DNA of 64,000 nt from positions 581,709 through 645,708 of the forward strand of contig CAXXGC010000005.1 in assembly GCA_963667875.2 (NCBI GenBank). Reading direction: 5' to 3'. Positions 10,605 through 19,316 of this stretch are shown here, piece after piece (the stretch's first letter is position 1; each line of letters starts with the position of its first letter). Position numbers and translations under genes: made by a program. Source of the DNA: JAEXOD01 sp963667875. Its GTDB lineage: Bacteria > Bacteroidota > Ignavibacteria > Ignavibacteriales > Melioribacteraceae. The notes beneath the pieces were generated by a model. The model was given only the letters and a program-made list of their open reading frames with translations. It was not told the origin of the DNA and ran no database searches.

Positions 10605-10622
10605 AGCAAAATAGAAATGTCA
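10605..10622 (+). repeat. IS left subterminal motif copy
   Basis: AGCAAAATAGAAATGTCA repeats the inner 18 bases of the left terminal repeat (10580-10597) exactly, 25 bp further inside. It is probably a second transposase-binding site. Confidence 0.8.
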
Positions 10623-10654
10623 TTAATGAACAGAATTCATTTTTTTTTTTTTTT

Positions 10655-10708
10655 ATAAATAGGGGTAACGAAGGAGGACGTAGTCCGACTGAAGTTACCC
10701 CTATTTAT
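10655..10708. repeat. Long hairpin overlapping the transposase stop codon, next to a 15-T run
   Basis: Arms 10655-10669 (ATAAATAGGGGTAAC) and 10694-10708 are perfect 15-bp complements. The loop can form an inner GGAC-GTA-GTCC hairpin. The transposase TAG (10701-10703, minus strand) lies in one arm. A run of 15 T on the plus strand (10640-10654) abuts the left arm. In the transposase transcript the hairpin is therefore followed by A residues and is not a standard U-tract terminator. It may instead shield the element from transcription entering from outside, or stabilise the transcript end. Confidence 0.75.
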
Positions 10709-11924
10709 TGCCCCTTTTGCTGTGCTTAGGCTTAAACATGTTCTTATTTAGCGTTCGCCATGGATGTTCTGATTTTGGCTTTCTAACAGTTTTATGGATT
10801 GATTTGGGTTTTGAGTTAAGTATTTTATAGGACAGTTCTTTATCGTTGTAATATATATGCAAACTATCATCAAGCCACTTACTTATCTGAACTTCTTTTC
10901 TCGGCATTGGTAAAGGTGCTTCACCTGTTAACAATTGTATATAAACCCCATTTAGTGTGATCGTATAATCGTTTCTTACCTGACGAGTTGTTTTATAACA
11001 AAAAATATTTCTTAAATCAACTGCTCCTACAAGATAATGTGAATTCGGAGCTTCTGTTTTTAACGCAAATTTTTCGTTGTATTCATCAATAAATTCATCG
11101 ATTAGGTACTTATTTGCCTCACCAATATTCGATATCCCTTTTTCCCGTAACGCCTTTACTAATCGGTCTTGAAGTGTTCTATTGCCTCGTTCTACTCTTC
11201 CTTTGGCTTGTGGTGAGTGTGCGAAAATTGATTGGCACCCTAATTCTTTCATTGCTCTGCTAAAATCAGTTAATGTATCCTCGCCAGCATAAACACTGCC
11301 AAAATCAGTATATATGCTTCTTGGGACGCCATAAAGCCTCACATAATCTAACATTACCTGCATTGCATCTGCACTATTTTCGCTTACGGCAAATTGTATA
11401 TAAACTCTGTTTGTTGCATCATCTATTGCTTGGAATAAACAACAATTTGCTCCACGTCCCTCAAACCAATCATGGATGCTTCCGTCAAATTGTAGTAGTT
11501 CGCCAAAGCATGTCCGTCTTTCCCGCTTTTTCCTATGTGGGCGTTTCTTTCGCATTGATGTTGTGATTGCGTTTTCCCTCATCCACAATCTTAATGTTTC
11601 ATGGCTTATATCCAGATTGTAATTTTTTAATAGTTTCTCACTAAACAAGGTGGGTCCATAATCACAATATTCACTTCGATAGATACTTATTGTTTTTTCT
11701 TTTGTCTTTTGCGTGTAACCATGGTTAGATTTTTTCCCCTTCAACCCATGGATTATCGATATCGCCCCTTCCTTTTTATTCTTTTTCTTTAATCGAAATA
11801 TTTGACGTTTACTTAAATTTAGTAATTTACAACATTCTTCAATTGTTATTTGTCCTTTACTGAGTTGTTCAATTGTGTTAATTTTATATAATTCTTCAAC
11901 ATTTAATTTTATTTCTTTTTGCAT
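10701..11924 (-). CDS. IS transposase (HTH + DDE/rve integrase core)
   Basis: A 407-residue transposase. The N-terminal helix-turn-helix region (QITIEECCKLLNLSKRQIFRLKKK, about residues 22-47) is followed by a second HTH-like segment (SHETLRLWM). The catalytic core has Asp in LLQFDGSIHDWFEG, Asp in IYTDFGSVYAGED and Glu in QAKGRVERGNRTLQDRL, giving a DDE triad. The C-terminus is basic. The reading frame is intact and both element ends are present, so the enzyme is probably active. The family is ISNCY/IS1202-like by overall layout; an IS481-like assignment is less likely given the long C-terminal region and the long target duplication. Confidence 0.93.
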   Translation of the reverse strand: MQKEIKLNVEELYKINTIEQLSKGQITIEECCKLLNLSKRQIFRLKKKNKKEGAISIIHGLKGKKSNHGYTQKTKEKTISIYRSEYCDYGPTLFSEKLLKNYNLDISHETLRLWMRENAITTSMRKKRPHRKKRERRTCFGELLQFDGSIHDWFEGRGANCCLFQAIDDATNRVYIQFAVSENSADAMQVMLDYVRLYGVPRSIYTDFGSVYAGEDTLTDFSRAMKELGCQSIFAHSPQAKGRVERGNRTLQDRLVKALREKGISNIGEANKYLIDEFIDEYNEKFALKTEAPNSHYLVGAVDLRNIFCYKTTRQVRNDYTITLNGVYIQLLTGEAPLPMPRKEVQISKWLDDSLHIYYNDKELSYKILNSKPKSIHKTVRKPKSEHPWRTLNKNMFKPKHSKRGNK

Positions 11925-11997
11925 TTTCAGACCTGTTCTTTTTGATCTGAAATTTATTGCTTTGTCCTATGTTTTTCTCGCTATTTTACCTTTTTAG

Positions 11998-12015
11998 TGA
12001 CATTTCTACTTTGTC
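11998..12015 (-). repeat. IS right subterminal motif copy
   Basis: Read on the minus strand this is GACAAAGTAGAAATGTCA, 15 of 18 identical to the left subterminal motif. It lies just inside the right terminal repeat. Confidence 0.7.
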
Positions 12016-12021
12016 GAATAG

Positions 12022-12045
12022 TGACATTTCTATTTTGCTATTACA
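12022..12045 (-). repeat. IS right terminal inverted repeat (24 bp)
   Basis: An exact inverted copy of 10574-10597. It marks the right end of the element. Confidence 0.9.
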
Positions 12046-12061
12046 GGGTTTAGGGGTGATT
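12046..12061. repeat. Target-site duplication, right copy (16 bp)
   Basis: GGGTTTAGGGGTGATT, identical to 10558-10573, directly follows the right terminal repeat. Confidence 0.9.
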
Positions 12062-12179
12062 TATGATTTGTGAAACTATTTCCGTTTTCGTAATTCATTT
12101 TCATTTTATGCACCTTTATTGCTATAATTAATTATTATTTTCTGCAATAAAAAGTTAATTTGTTTCACTTATTTTTATT

Positions 12180-15100
12180 TTAATAATTGCTGTTTATATG
12201 TTCCAACATTTCCAACAAATCATTTCTCATAAACGGTTTTGTTAAATAATGTGTACATCCGGCTTTAATAAATTCGGCTTTATCAATTCCCATTGTATAA
12301 GCAGTAACTGCTACTATAGGCACTGAAATGTAGTTGGGATTTTCTCGTATTACTTTTGCAAGTTGTATTCCGTTCATTCCAATTCCCAAATTAATATCCA
12401 GTAGAATAATATCATATTTGTTTTCTTCAATTTTTTTTAAAGCACTTAACGCATCCTCTGCCGTATCAATTGCAAAATGATTCCGTAAAAATAATTTTAC
12501 AACTTTCTGATTTGTGAGATCATCCTCAACGTATAAAACCGATTGTTGCCTCTGCGAGAATTGATTTCTTCGTCCTGGTTCAAGTTCACTTATTTTGCCT
12601 GAACCAATTAATTTGTTATTTTCAGTATCTTCAACAAACTCAGGAAATTTAATTGTAAAAACAGAACCTTTTCCTAATTCGCTTTCCACCTCAATTGTTC
12701 CATGCATAATTTGTGTTATTTTTTTCGATATGGTTAATCCTAAGCCAGTTCCTTCATACCCTCTATTAAGCCCTTCACTAACCTGCCTAAAGGCATCCCA
12801 AATAATATCAATTTTATTTTTTGGAATTCCAATGCCGGTATCTTTTATTTTTACAAAAAATTCTTTTTTCTTATTAATTTGATCTTTTCCAATTTCAACA
12901 ATTATTGTTCCCTTGGCTGTATATTTTATAGCATTATCAATTAAATTATAAATTACTCGTTGAAAAAGCTGCTCATCCAATTCGGAATATATTTTTTCCT
13001 CATTTGCAATAATGTGATAATCAAGTTTTTTTTGTAAAGCAGCTTCCACAAATAATTTTGAAATATTTTTAATTACTTCGACTACTTCTAAGGTTTTGCA
13101 TGATATTTCTATTTTTTCCGCTTCAACATTAGATAAATCCAATATCAAGTTTAAAGTATCACTTAACCTTTTACCTGATGATAATATTGTTGATGCCATT
13201 TCAATATATTTGGGATCATTTAATTCCTCACTTAAGAATCCGGCAAAGCCAAGTATTCCATTTAATGGCGTTCTTAATTCATGATTCATGTTTGCCAAAA
13301 AATTGGATTTTAATCTATTCATTTCTTCAGCTCTTTCCAATGCCTTTTGTAACTCAATCTCCATTTCTTTTTTTGCAGTAATATCTTCCTTAACAGCAAC
13401 GTAATGTGTAATTTTTCCTTCGTCATTTTTTACGGGCGAGATAGTAGCCGATTCCCAAAACAATTCTCCATTTTTCTTTTTATTATGGAATATTCCCGTC
13501 CATTCTTTACCGGATATTAACAATTCCCACATTCCTTTATAATCATCTTTTGTATATTTTCCGGATTTTAATATTCGTGGATTTTTCCCAACAACTTCAT
13601 CGTTTGTATAACCTGTAATTGCTAAAAATTTAGGATTAACATATTCAATTATTGCATCTTTATTTGTTATTTCAATAGATACTTGACTTTGTTCAACTGC
13701 TTGTGATAGTTTTCGCAAGTTATTTTCAGCTCTATTCCTATCGCGGTTGGCTAATGATAAAGCAATTTGATCTGAAAGCTGACAAACAAAAGTTATTTCT
13801 TCAGTAGTCCACTGATGCACAATATCAACACTTTCAAGGCAAAGCACTCCTAAAGTTTTTCCGGAATAATTGATAACTCCATCAAGAATAGACTTTATTT
13901 TGTTAGGCTTTAAGTATGTTTCAATATAACCAGTAGTTCTGGGATCTGTTAAAGCTTCATTAGCATCAACATATTTATTATTTTTTAATGCTTCGAATTC
14001 ATTCTTAAATTCAAATTCGCGAAGTACAAAACCGTCTTGATGACTGTTTAATGATAATGTAAAAAGATCTACACATGTTAAAACGGTTTCTTTATTATTA
14101 AACAACCAAACAGAAACACGTTCAACAGCCATATATTTGGAAACACGTTCTGTTAAAAGTCGTGAAAGATTTTCGACATCACCATTAGCTATGGAATCTG
14201 ATGTTGCAGTTTCAATAAGAATTTTTTGTTGATGCGCTAACTGTTCCCATTTTAATCTTTTTTCTTCATCATTATTTTTCATTGCTGTTATATCGCGCAC
14301 ACTTTCAATAGCTCCAACAATTTTCCCAACTCTATCATACAGTGGAGAAACTTTTGCAAATACCCATGCTCCTTTATTGTCATACAACGCTTTGCAAAAT
14401 ACTTCTGCCGTAAACGAATCACCATCTCTTGTTATTTTTGAATACCTAGAAGAAGTTGATTCTTCATCAACAAATACCAGATCTAATAATTGAGGTCGTA
14501 ATTCACCGTAAAAGGGAATTGAATACGCATAATCACCTTTACCTAACATTTTTTCAGCAGGAATTCCGGTCAAAACCTCCATTGCTTTATTCCAAATAAT
14601 TACACGTTTTTCACTATTTATTGCCATTGTAGCATCAGGCAAAAAGGTAATCATATCAGCAAGTTGTTTTCTGTTTTCCAGCAGCAACTCTTCGGCAATT
14701 TTACGTTCTGTAATATCACGGGCTGAACCAACAACGCCTATTAATTTGCCTTCATTGTTATACATTGGGGCTTTATGGACATCAAGAAAAACAAATTCTC
14801 CTTTAATGTAGCCATACTCATCAAATTGCATTTCTTTCATTTCTCTTAAAGTAATTTCATCCGAATCAGCACACAGTTCTCCAAAAGTATGCCAATTTCG
14901 ATTTTCGGGATGCAAATCCCTTTCACGTGTAGCAAAAAACACATCTGTTTTTCCAATAGCTTCTTTTGTATCCACTGCATTTAGAACTTTTTGGCAATGA
15001 GCTTTATTTGCAAAAACAAATTGTTTATTTAAATCTTTTGCCCATAACAAATCCGGCATTGTATCACTCATCAATCGCATTAAAGTATATAAATCGTGAT

Positions 15101-15860
15101 ATTTTGCTTCACTTATTTTTAATCTTTCTTCTGCTTGTTTATGTTCTGAAACATCGCGGCATATACTTAACACAGAAATTATTTTCCCTTGGCTGTTAAA
15201 TTCAGGCACCAGGCGCAAATTATATGTAAAAAGGGTTTTTTCGTCCGTATAATTAAAATATGTTTCTATTATTTCCAGGTTTTTAAATGCTTCATTAATT
15301 TTATTTTCCCAAAACTCAATAAGATCTTCCGGAAAACCTAATTCCCTATGAGTTTTACCAACAAACTCCTCAGCTTTTATGCCCCACATACTTGCCATTT
15401 TGCTATTTGTAAACATAAACCTAAAGTTTCTGTCAAATCGTGATATAATATCAGGACTATTTTCGGTAATGCTTTTTATTTCATCCCTGCTTACAATAAG
15501 ATCTTTAGTTTGATTATCAACTAACAACTGCAGCTGTTCTTTCTGATTATTTAATAATTCCTCATGTTCAATTCTTTCCAAAATAACAGCAAGAATTTGA
15601 GTAGCATTAAAAATCATAGTAAATAATTCTGTTTCAGAGTTTAAGTTTTCATCAAAGATTATGTATCCGTACGTTTTATTTCGCGTACAAACCATTATAT
15701 AGCGATCATTACCATTTTCATTTTCCTCTTCCCATCTAAAATTCATATCAAGAGAAATAATGTTGAGGCTTTCTATAAACAACTTAATTACCAGGTCTTT
15801 ATTTTCTAACTGCGAAAGACTTGTTGTTAATAAAAAAAGATCTTGTGCAAGTTTTTCCAT
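12180..15860 (-). CDS. Hybrid histidine kinase (PAS-PAS-PAS-GAF-PAS-HisKA-HATPase-REC)
   Basis: A 1226-residue cytoplasmic hybrid kinase. The N-terminal about 115 residues form a small unassigned, possibly GAF-like, domain and helix. Three PAS domains follow (about 125-240, 260-390 and 395-520), then a GAF domain (about 535-710, with ERVSVWLFNNKE) and a fourth PAS (about 715-830). The HisKA His is in FLANMNHELRTPLNGILGFAG, then HATPase (YNLIDNAIKYTAKG, GTGLGLTISKKI) and a C-terminal receiver (VLYVEDDLTNQKVV, IILLDINLGIGMNG). The PAS4 to receiver segment is a close paralogue of the protein at 2319-4616, and the GAF matches those at 19317-23117 and 26546-29725. An AGGTG site precedes the ATG. 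The gene starts 9 bases after the MEDS gene. Confidence 0.93.
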   Translation of the reverse strand: MEKLAQDLFLLTTSLSQLENKDLVIKLFIESLNIISLDMNFRWEEENENGNDRYIMVCTRNKTYGYIIFDENLNSETELFTMIFNATQILAVILERIEHEELLNNQKEQLQLLVDNQTKDLIVSRDEIKSITENSPDIISRFDRNFRFMFTNSKMASMWGIKAEEFVGKTHRELGFPEDLIEFWENKINEAFKNLEIIETYFNYTDEKTLFTYNLRLVPEFNSQGKIISVLSICRDVSEHKQAEERLKISEAKYHDLYTLMRLMSDTMPDLLWAKDLNKQFVFANKAHCQKVLNAVDTKEAIGKTDVFFATRERDLHPENRNWHTFGELCADSDEITLREMKEMQFDEYGYIKGEFVFLDVHKAPMYNNEGKLIGVVGSARDITERKIAEELLLENRKQLADMITFLPDATMAINSEKRVIIWNKAMEVLTGIPAEKMLGKGDYAYSIPFYGELRPQLLDLVFVDEESTSSRYSKITRDGDSFTAEVFCKALYDNKGAWVFAKVSPLYDRVGKIVGAIESVRDITAMKNNDEEKRLKWEQLAHQQKILIETATSDSIANGDVENLSRLLTERVSKYMAVERVSVWLFNNKETVLTCVDLFTLSLNSHQDGFVLREFEFKNEFEALKNNKYVDANEALTDPRTTGYIETYLKPNKIKSILDGVINYSGKTLGVLCLESVDIVHQWTTEEITFVCQLSDQIALSLANRDRNRAENNLRKLSQAVEQSQVSIEITNKDAIIEYVNPKFLAITGYTNDEVVGKNPRILKSGKYTKDDYKGMWELLISGKEWTGIFHNKKKNGELFWESATISPVKNDEGKITHYVAVKEDITAKKEMEIELQKALERAEEMNRLKSNFLANMNHELRTPLNGILGFAGFLSEELNDPKYIEMASTILSSGKRLSDTLNLILDLSNVEAEKIEISCKTLEVVEVIKNISKLFVEAALQKKLDYHIIANEEKIYSELDEQLFQRVIYNLIDNAIKYTAKGTIIVEIGKDQINKKKEFFVKIKDTGIGIPKNKIDIIWDAFRQVSEGLNRGYEGTGLGLTISKKITQIMHGTIEVESELGKGSVFTIKFPEFVEDTENNKLIGSGKISELEPGRRNQFSQRQQSVLYVEDDLTNQKVVKLFLRNHFAIDTAEDALSALKKIEENKYDIILLDINLGIGMNGIQLAKVIRENPNYISVPIVAVTAYTMGIDKAEFIKAGCTHYLTKPFMRNDLLEMLEHINSNY

Positions 15861-15869
15861 TATTCACCT

Positions 15870-16520
15870 TTAGCGGTTTAAAAATTGTGGTGCGTTTTCT
15901 GCCAGCCAAATATCAGGATGAACAAAATAAGGATTTTGGGTTATTACTCCGCCATTAATAGCAAACGGATGAGTACGCAAAACATTCATTATCATCCCGC
16001 CTGTCATTTTTGTAATATTATATAAACAAATACTAATTACTGTTCTGTTTTGAACAAAATAGTTCAATCGCGATTCGTATGCAAATAAATGTTCAACGCC
16101 GGGAATAGCTTCATGAGCCCAGGCCATTTCGGCTATTGCACGAAAATTACGAGGCCCATTCCTTTGTGTATATTCAAAATATCCATTTACAGCAGTATCC
16201 ATTATCCACGGGTCAAATGTACCTGAAGGATAATAAAGATCTTTAGCTTTTTTTATCTCCAGACTTTCCGGGTTGTTAATATGAGCCTCACATTCCGGAC
16301 AATGATGAATAAAATTGTTTGTGAAATTTTCCTCGCTCTGTTCGCTATGTATATACAGTGCAAAATCCGCATCCTTCATTCCTTGATTTAAATAGCCAAA
16401 AATAATTTCATCGCGCTCCTCTTCTTTTTCATAAAGCCCGCAAATATGACTACCCCAATTGCATGTATAATTGCCTATCCCAAGCTTTAAAATTCCAAGA
16501 TCCGAACTTTTAATATGCAT
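15870..16520 (-). CDS. Stand-alone MEDS-domain sensor protein
   Basis: A protein of about 216 residues made almost wholly of a MEDS domain (named for methanogen/methylotroph DcmR sensory domain). Recognisable features are GSHICGLYEKEEERDEIIF near the start, then DADFALYIHSEQ, FRAIAEMAWAHEAIPGVEHL and ICLYNITKMTGGMIMNVLRTHP. A longer frame begins at a GTG (16532), but GAGG lies between that codon and the ATG at 16520 at good spacing, so the ATG is chosen. There is no output domain, so it probably acts through protein contact with a neighbouring kinase. It lies between kinase genes with gaps of 9 and 32 bases. MEDS domains are thought to sense small hydrocarbon derivatives; the ligand here is unknown. 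Confidence 0.85.
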   Translation of the reverse strand: MHIKSSDLGILKLGIGNYTCNWGSHICGLYEKEEERDEIIFGYLNQGMKDADFALYIHSEQSEENFTNNFIHHCPECEAHINNPESLEIKKAKDLYYPSGTFDPWIMDTAVNGYFEYTQRNGPRNFRAIAEMAWAHEAIPGVEHLFAYESRLNYFVQNRTVISICLYNITKMTGGMIMNVLRTHPFAINGGVITQNPYFVHPDIWLAENAPQFLNR

Positions 16521-16552
16521 TTTAAACCTCACTGTTTTTTGGCTACAATTAT

Positions 16553-19294
16553 TTATTCATATTTTTTTAAAGTAATATGAAAGGTACTTCCTTTATTCTC
16601 CTCGCTTTTTACCCAAATATTACCGCAATTTTTACTTATAAATTCTTTACACAATAATAAACCCAAACCAGAGCTAAGTTCACCTTCCGTTCCCCTGCTT
16701 CCAACTTTTTCATCAATTTTAAATAATTTATCACATAGTTCTTCCGACATTCCAATTCCAGTATCGGATATATTTAATTCTAATAAATTTTCATCATTTT
16801 CTTTGGAAGCGATTATAATTTCACCTCCTTTATTAGTAAACTTAACAGCATTTGATAATAAATTACGCAAAACAGCATCAATCATTTTTTCATCTGCATA
16901 TATTGCTTGGTTTTCGGAAACATTATTAACAATTTTTATCCCTTTTTGAATTGCTCTTTGATTCACAATTTCAATATTTCGCTTAACAGCCGCCAATATA
17001 TCAATTTTTGAAGGCGAAAAATCAATTGTATCTTTTTGAATTTGTGACCAAGTTAACAAATTTTCCAATAAATTATAAAGATTATTTGCTCCTTTGTGTA
17101 TATCTTTAGTTATGGTCGATAATTCATCAAGAGTAAATGAACTGGTTTCATCAGCCAATAATTGTGTTAATCCCAAAAATCCTTGAAATGGACTTCTTAA
17201 ATCATGAGCAATAATTGAAAAGAACTTATCTTTAGTCGAATTTAATTCTTTTAATTGAACATTTTGCTTTTTAATAATCAATTCGGCTTGTTTACGTTCT
17301 GTAATGTCACGAATAATCAATTGCACGGCAGGTTTATTTTCAAAATCAATTGACATTGCCTCGACTTCTACATCAACTTCGGTACCATCAAGCCGAACAA
17401 ATCTTTCTTCCATTAGCGGCAAAACAACCCCTTCGGTTGCCGCCTTTTTCATTCGTGCAATTACAACAGAACGATAATCAGGATGAACAAATTCCACAGC
17501 CCATTTCCCAATTAAATCTTTTTGACTGGATGCCGCCATTAAACGAACACATTCATTATTTACAAAAACTATTTTTCCTTCAACATAAATCACAATTGCA
17601 TCTGGCGAATTTTCTACCAGTTTACGGTATTTTGTTTCGCTTGCTTTTAATGCTTCTTCTACTCGTTTACGGTCAGTTATATCAATTGAGTGAGTAATGT
17701 TTAAAATAACGTGTCCAGCATGATCTTTAATTGGGTTACATTTTCCAATAAAATATAAAGTTTTGTCGGGCAAAGGAACTGTTACTTCAACCGGTTGAGT
17801 TAAACCTGTTTCGAAGACCTTTTTATTTATTTCCTGTCTTATATCTGCATCCTTTTGAGAATAAACATCCCAAAATGTCTTTCCTGTAAAATAATTGGGG
17901 TCTTTTCCAAATGTTGAAGCAAAGACATTATTTGTAAATTGGTACTCCCCTTTCTCGTTTACACAAAAAACGATATCAGTTGAATTTTCAATAAATGTCC
18001 TATATTTTATTTCACTAATTCGTAGCGCATCTTCAGCCTCCTTGCGTTTTGTAATATCTTCATGCATAAAAACAAATCGTTCCGGTTTGCCACTAATATC
18101 TTTAATGGGGAATGCAACGACACTGATCCAGGTAGGAACATCAGGCAATTCAACACTCACATCATGTACATTAAAATACAATTCGGGAAAAGTAACAACT
18201 TCGCCATTTTTAATACGTTGTAAAAATTCTCCAAACCCTTTTTGCGCCAATTGAAAATCATTAAATAACGACATATCCGGCGGGGGTACAGAACCAAAAA
18301 GTTTAGTATGGGCCGAATTAACTTTTAGTGTATAACCATCCAAATCAACTACTTGAATTGACATTGGATTTTTGTCAATAATATCAAGAGACAGTTTTTC
18401 TGCTTGTTTGCGTTCGGTAATATCACGAAAAATTGACTGGTACGTACCGTCCGGCATCATTTTAGAATGCATCTCAATTGGAATACGTTTACCATCCGGT
18501 CTTAAAAGATTTCTTTCTGTTAATACAATTTCTTCATTTTTTAACCGATCAAATCTAAAAGGGGTTTTTATTATTTCATCTTTGTCAAATAGGGCACTTA
18601 TATGCAAACCTATCAGTTCATTTAAGGTTCTTCCACTCAAATTTTGCATATACGTGTTTGCGCCAACAATTATACCCTCTCTAGAGCCAAGTAAAATACC
18701 ATCTACCGCCAGTTCAATTATTTCCTTATACCTGTTTTCACTTTGCCGTAAAGCTTCTTCAGCCATTTTGCGCTCTGTAATATCACGAATAATTTCAATG
18801 GCACCCATAATACGACCTTCACTATCGTGCAATGCTGAGGCCTTTGCAAAAACCCAGGCACCTTTATTATTATATAAAGCATTGCAGTAAACTTCGGCAG
18901 TTATAGAATCTCCTTCCCGTTTTACATTAAGGTATCTTAATTCAATATCATTTTTATTTTCAAATATAATATCCATTAACTGGCTTCGTGCAACGCCATA
19001 AAAAGGGATAGTATAAGCATAATCACCTTTTCCAATCATTTCGGCAGCCGGCACTCCTGTCATTTCTTCAATCGCTTTATTCCATATTATAATTCGCTTA
19101 TCTTTATCAATAGCCAAAGTTGCATCCGGTAAAAATGTAATAATATCACCAAATAAAGTGCGGCTTGTAATTAAATCTTCTTCAACTCTTTTACGATCAG
19201 CAATATCTTTCTCATACATTAATTTTAATTCAGCATTCTCTTTCCTCAACATTTCTAATTCTTTTACAATATCAATTTCGTTAATTTGCTTCAT
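16553..19294 (-). CDS. Multi-PAS sensor histidine kinase (five PAS)
   Basis: A 913-residue cytoplasmic kinase. A short coiled coil (about 1-45) is followed by five PAS/PAC units (about 46-175, 176-295, 296-420, 421-545 and 546-670), each ending in a DITERK/DITDRK-type linker. The HisKA region has its His in FFSIIAHDLRSPFQGFLGLTQ. The HATPase has LRNLLSNAVKFTNKGG, DTGIGMSEELC and SSGLGLLLCKEFI. PAS 1 (DIITFLPDATLAIDKDK) and PAS 3 (DIIDKNPMSIQVVD) have close counterparts in the giant PocR kinase, and PAS 2 (ELAVDGILLGSREGII) in the hybrid kinase at 2319-4616. It lacks a receiver domain, so its phosphate acceptor is elsewhere. It lies 22 bases downstream of the next kinase gene. Confidence 0.93.
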   Translation of the reverse strand: MKQINEIDIVKELEMLRKENAELKLMYEKDIADRKRVEEDLITSRTLFGDIITFLPDATLAIDKDKRIIIWNKAIEEMTGVPAAEMIGKGDYAYTIPFYGVARSQLMDIIFENKNDIELRYLNVKREGDSITAEVYCNALYNNKGAWVFAKASALHDSEGRIMGAIEIIRDITERKMAEEALRQSENRYKEIIELAVDGILLGSREGIIVGANTYMQNLSGRTLNELIGLHISALFDKDEIIKTPFRFDRLKNEEIVLTERNLLRPDGKRIPIEMHSKMMPDGTYQSIFRDITERKQAEKLSLDIIDKNPMSIQVVDLDGYTLKVNSAHTKLFGSVPPPDMSLFNDFQLAQKGFGEFLQRIKNGEVVTFPELYFNVHDVSVELPDVPTWISVVAFPIKDISGKPERFVFMHEDITKRKEAEDALRISEIKYRTFIENSTDIVFCVNEKGEYQFTNNVFASTFGKDPNYFTGKTFWDVYSQKDADIRQEINKKVFETGLTQPVEVTVPLPDKTLYFIGKCNPIKDHAGHVILNITHSIDITDRKRVEEALKASETKYRKLVENSPDAIVIYVEGKIVFVNNECVRLMAASSQKDLIGKWAVEFVHPDYRSVVIARMKKAATEGVVLPLMEERFVRLDGTEVDVEVEAMSIDFENKPAVQLIIRDITERKQAELIIKKQNVQLKELNSTKDKFFSIIAHDLRSPFQGFLGLTQLLADETSSFTLDELSTITKDIHKGANNLYNLLENLLTWSQIQKDTIDFSPSKIDILAAVKRNIEIVNQRAIQKGIKIVNNVSENQAIYADEKMIDAVLRNLLSNAVKFTNKGGEIIIASKENDENLLELNISDTGIGMSEELCDKLFKIDEKVGSRGTEGELSSGLGLLLCKEFISKNCGNIWVKSEENKGSTFHITLKKYE

Positions 19295-19316
19295 AATTTA
19301 ACATCCGGTTTAAATT

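Larger units (their letters stand above)
10574..12045 (-). mobile_element. Complete insertion sequence, ISNCY/IS1202-like
   Basis: A 1472-bp element bounded by perfect 24-bp terminal inverted repeats beginning TGTAATAGCAAAATAG and flanked by a perfect 16-bp target duplication. It carries one intact transposase gene on the minus strand. Inside each end lies a second copy of the AGCAAAATAGAAATGTCA motif (exact on the left, 15 of 18 on the right), so each end has two likely transposase-binding sites. The family call rests on the transposase layout (HTH, then DDE/rve with a long C-terminal region). Long target duplications are known for IS1202-type elements. It sits between two kinase genes and interrupts no coding sequence. 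Confidence 0.9.

Noticed and set aside
10580..10622. Direct repeats of AGCAAAATAGAAATGTCA considered as a CRISPR or iteron array
   Set aside because: There are only two copies at each end, arranged as inverted pairs at the ends of an insertion sequence.
18372..18890. Long plus-strand frames opposite the kinase genes (this one and others such as 17350-17697, 17895-18254, 8539-8853)
   Set aside because: They are antisense to strongly conserved PAS/HK coding sequence, have low-complexity Ser/Ile-rich translations and lack ribosome sites.
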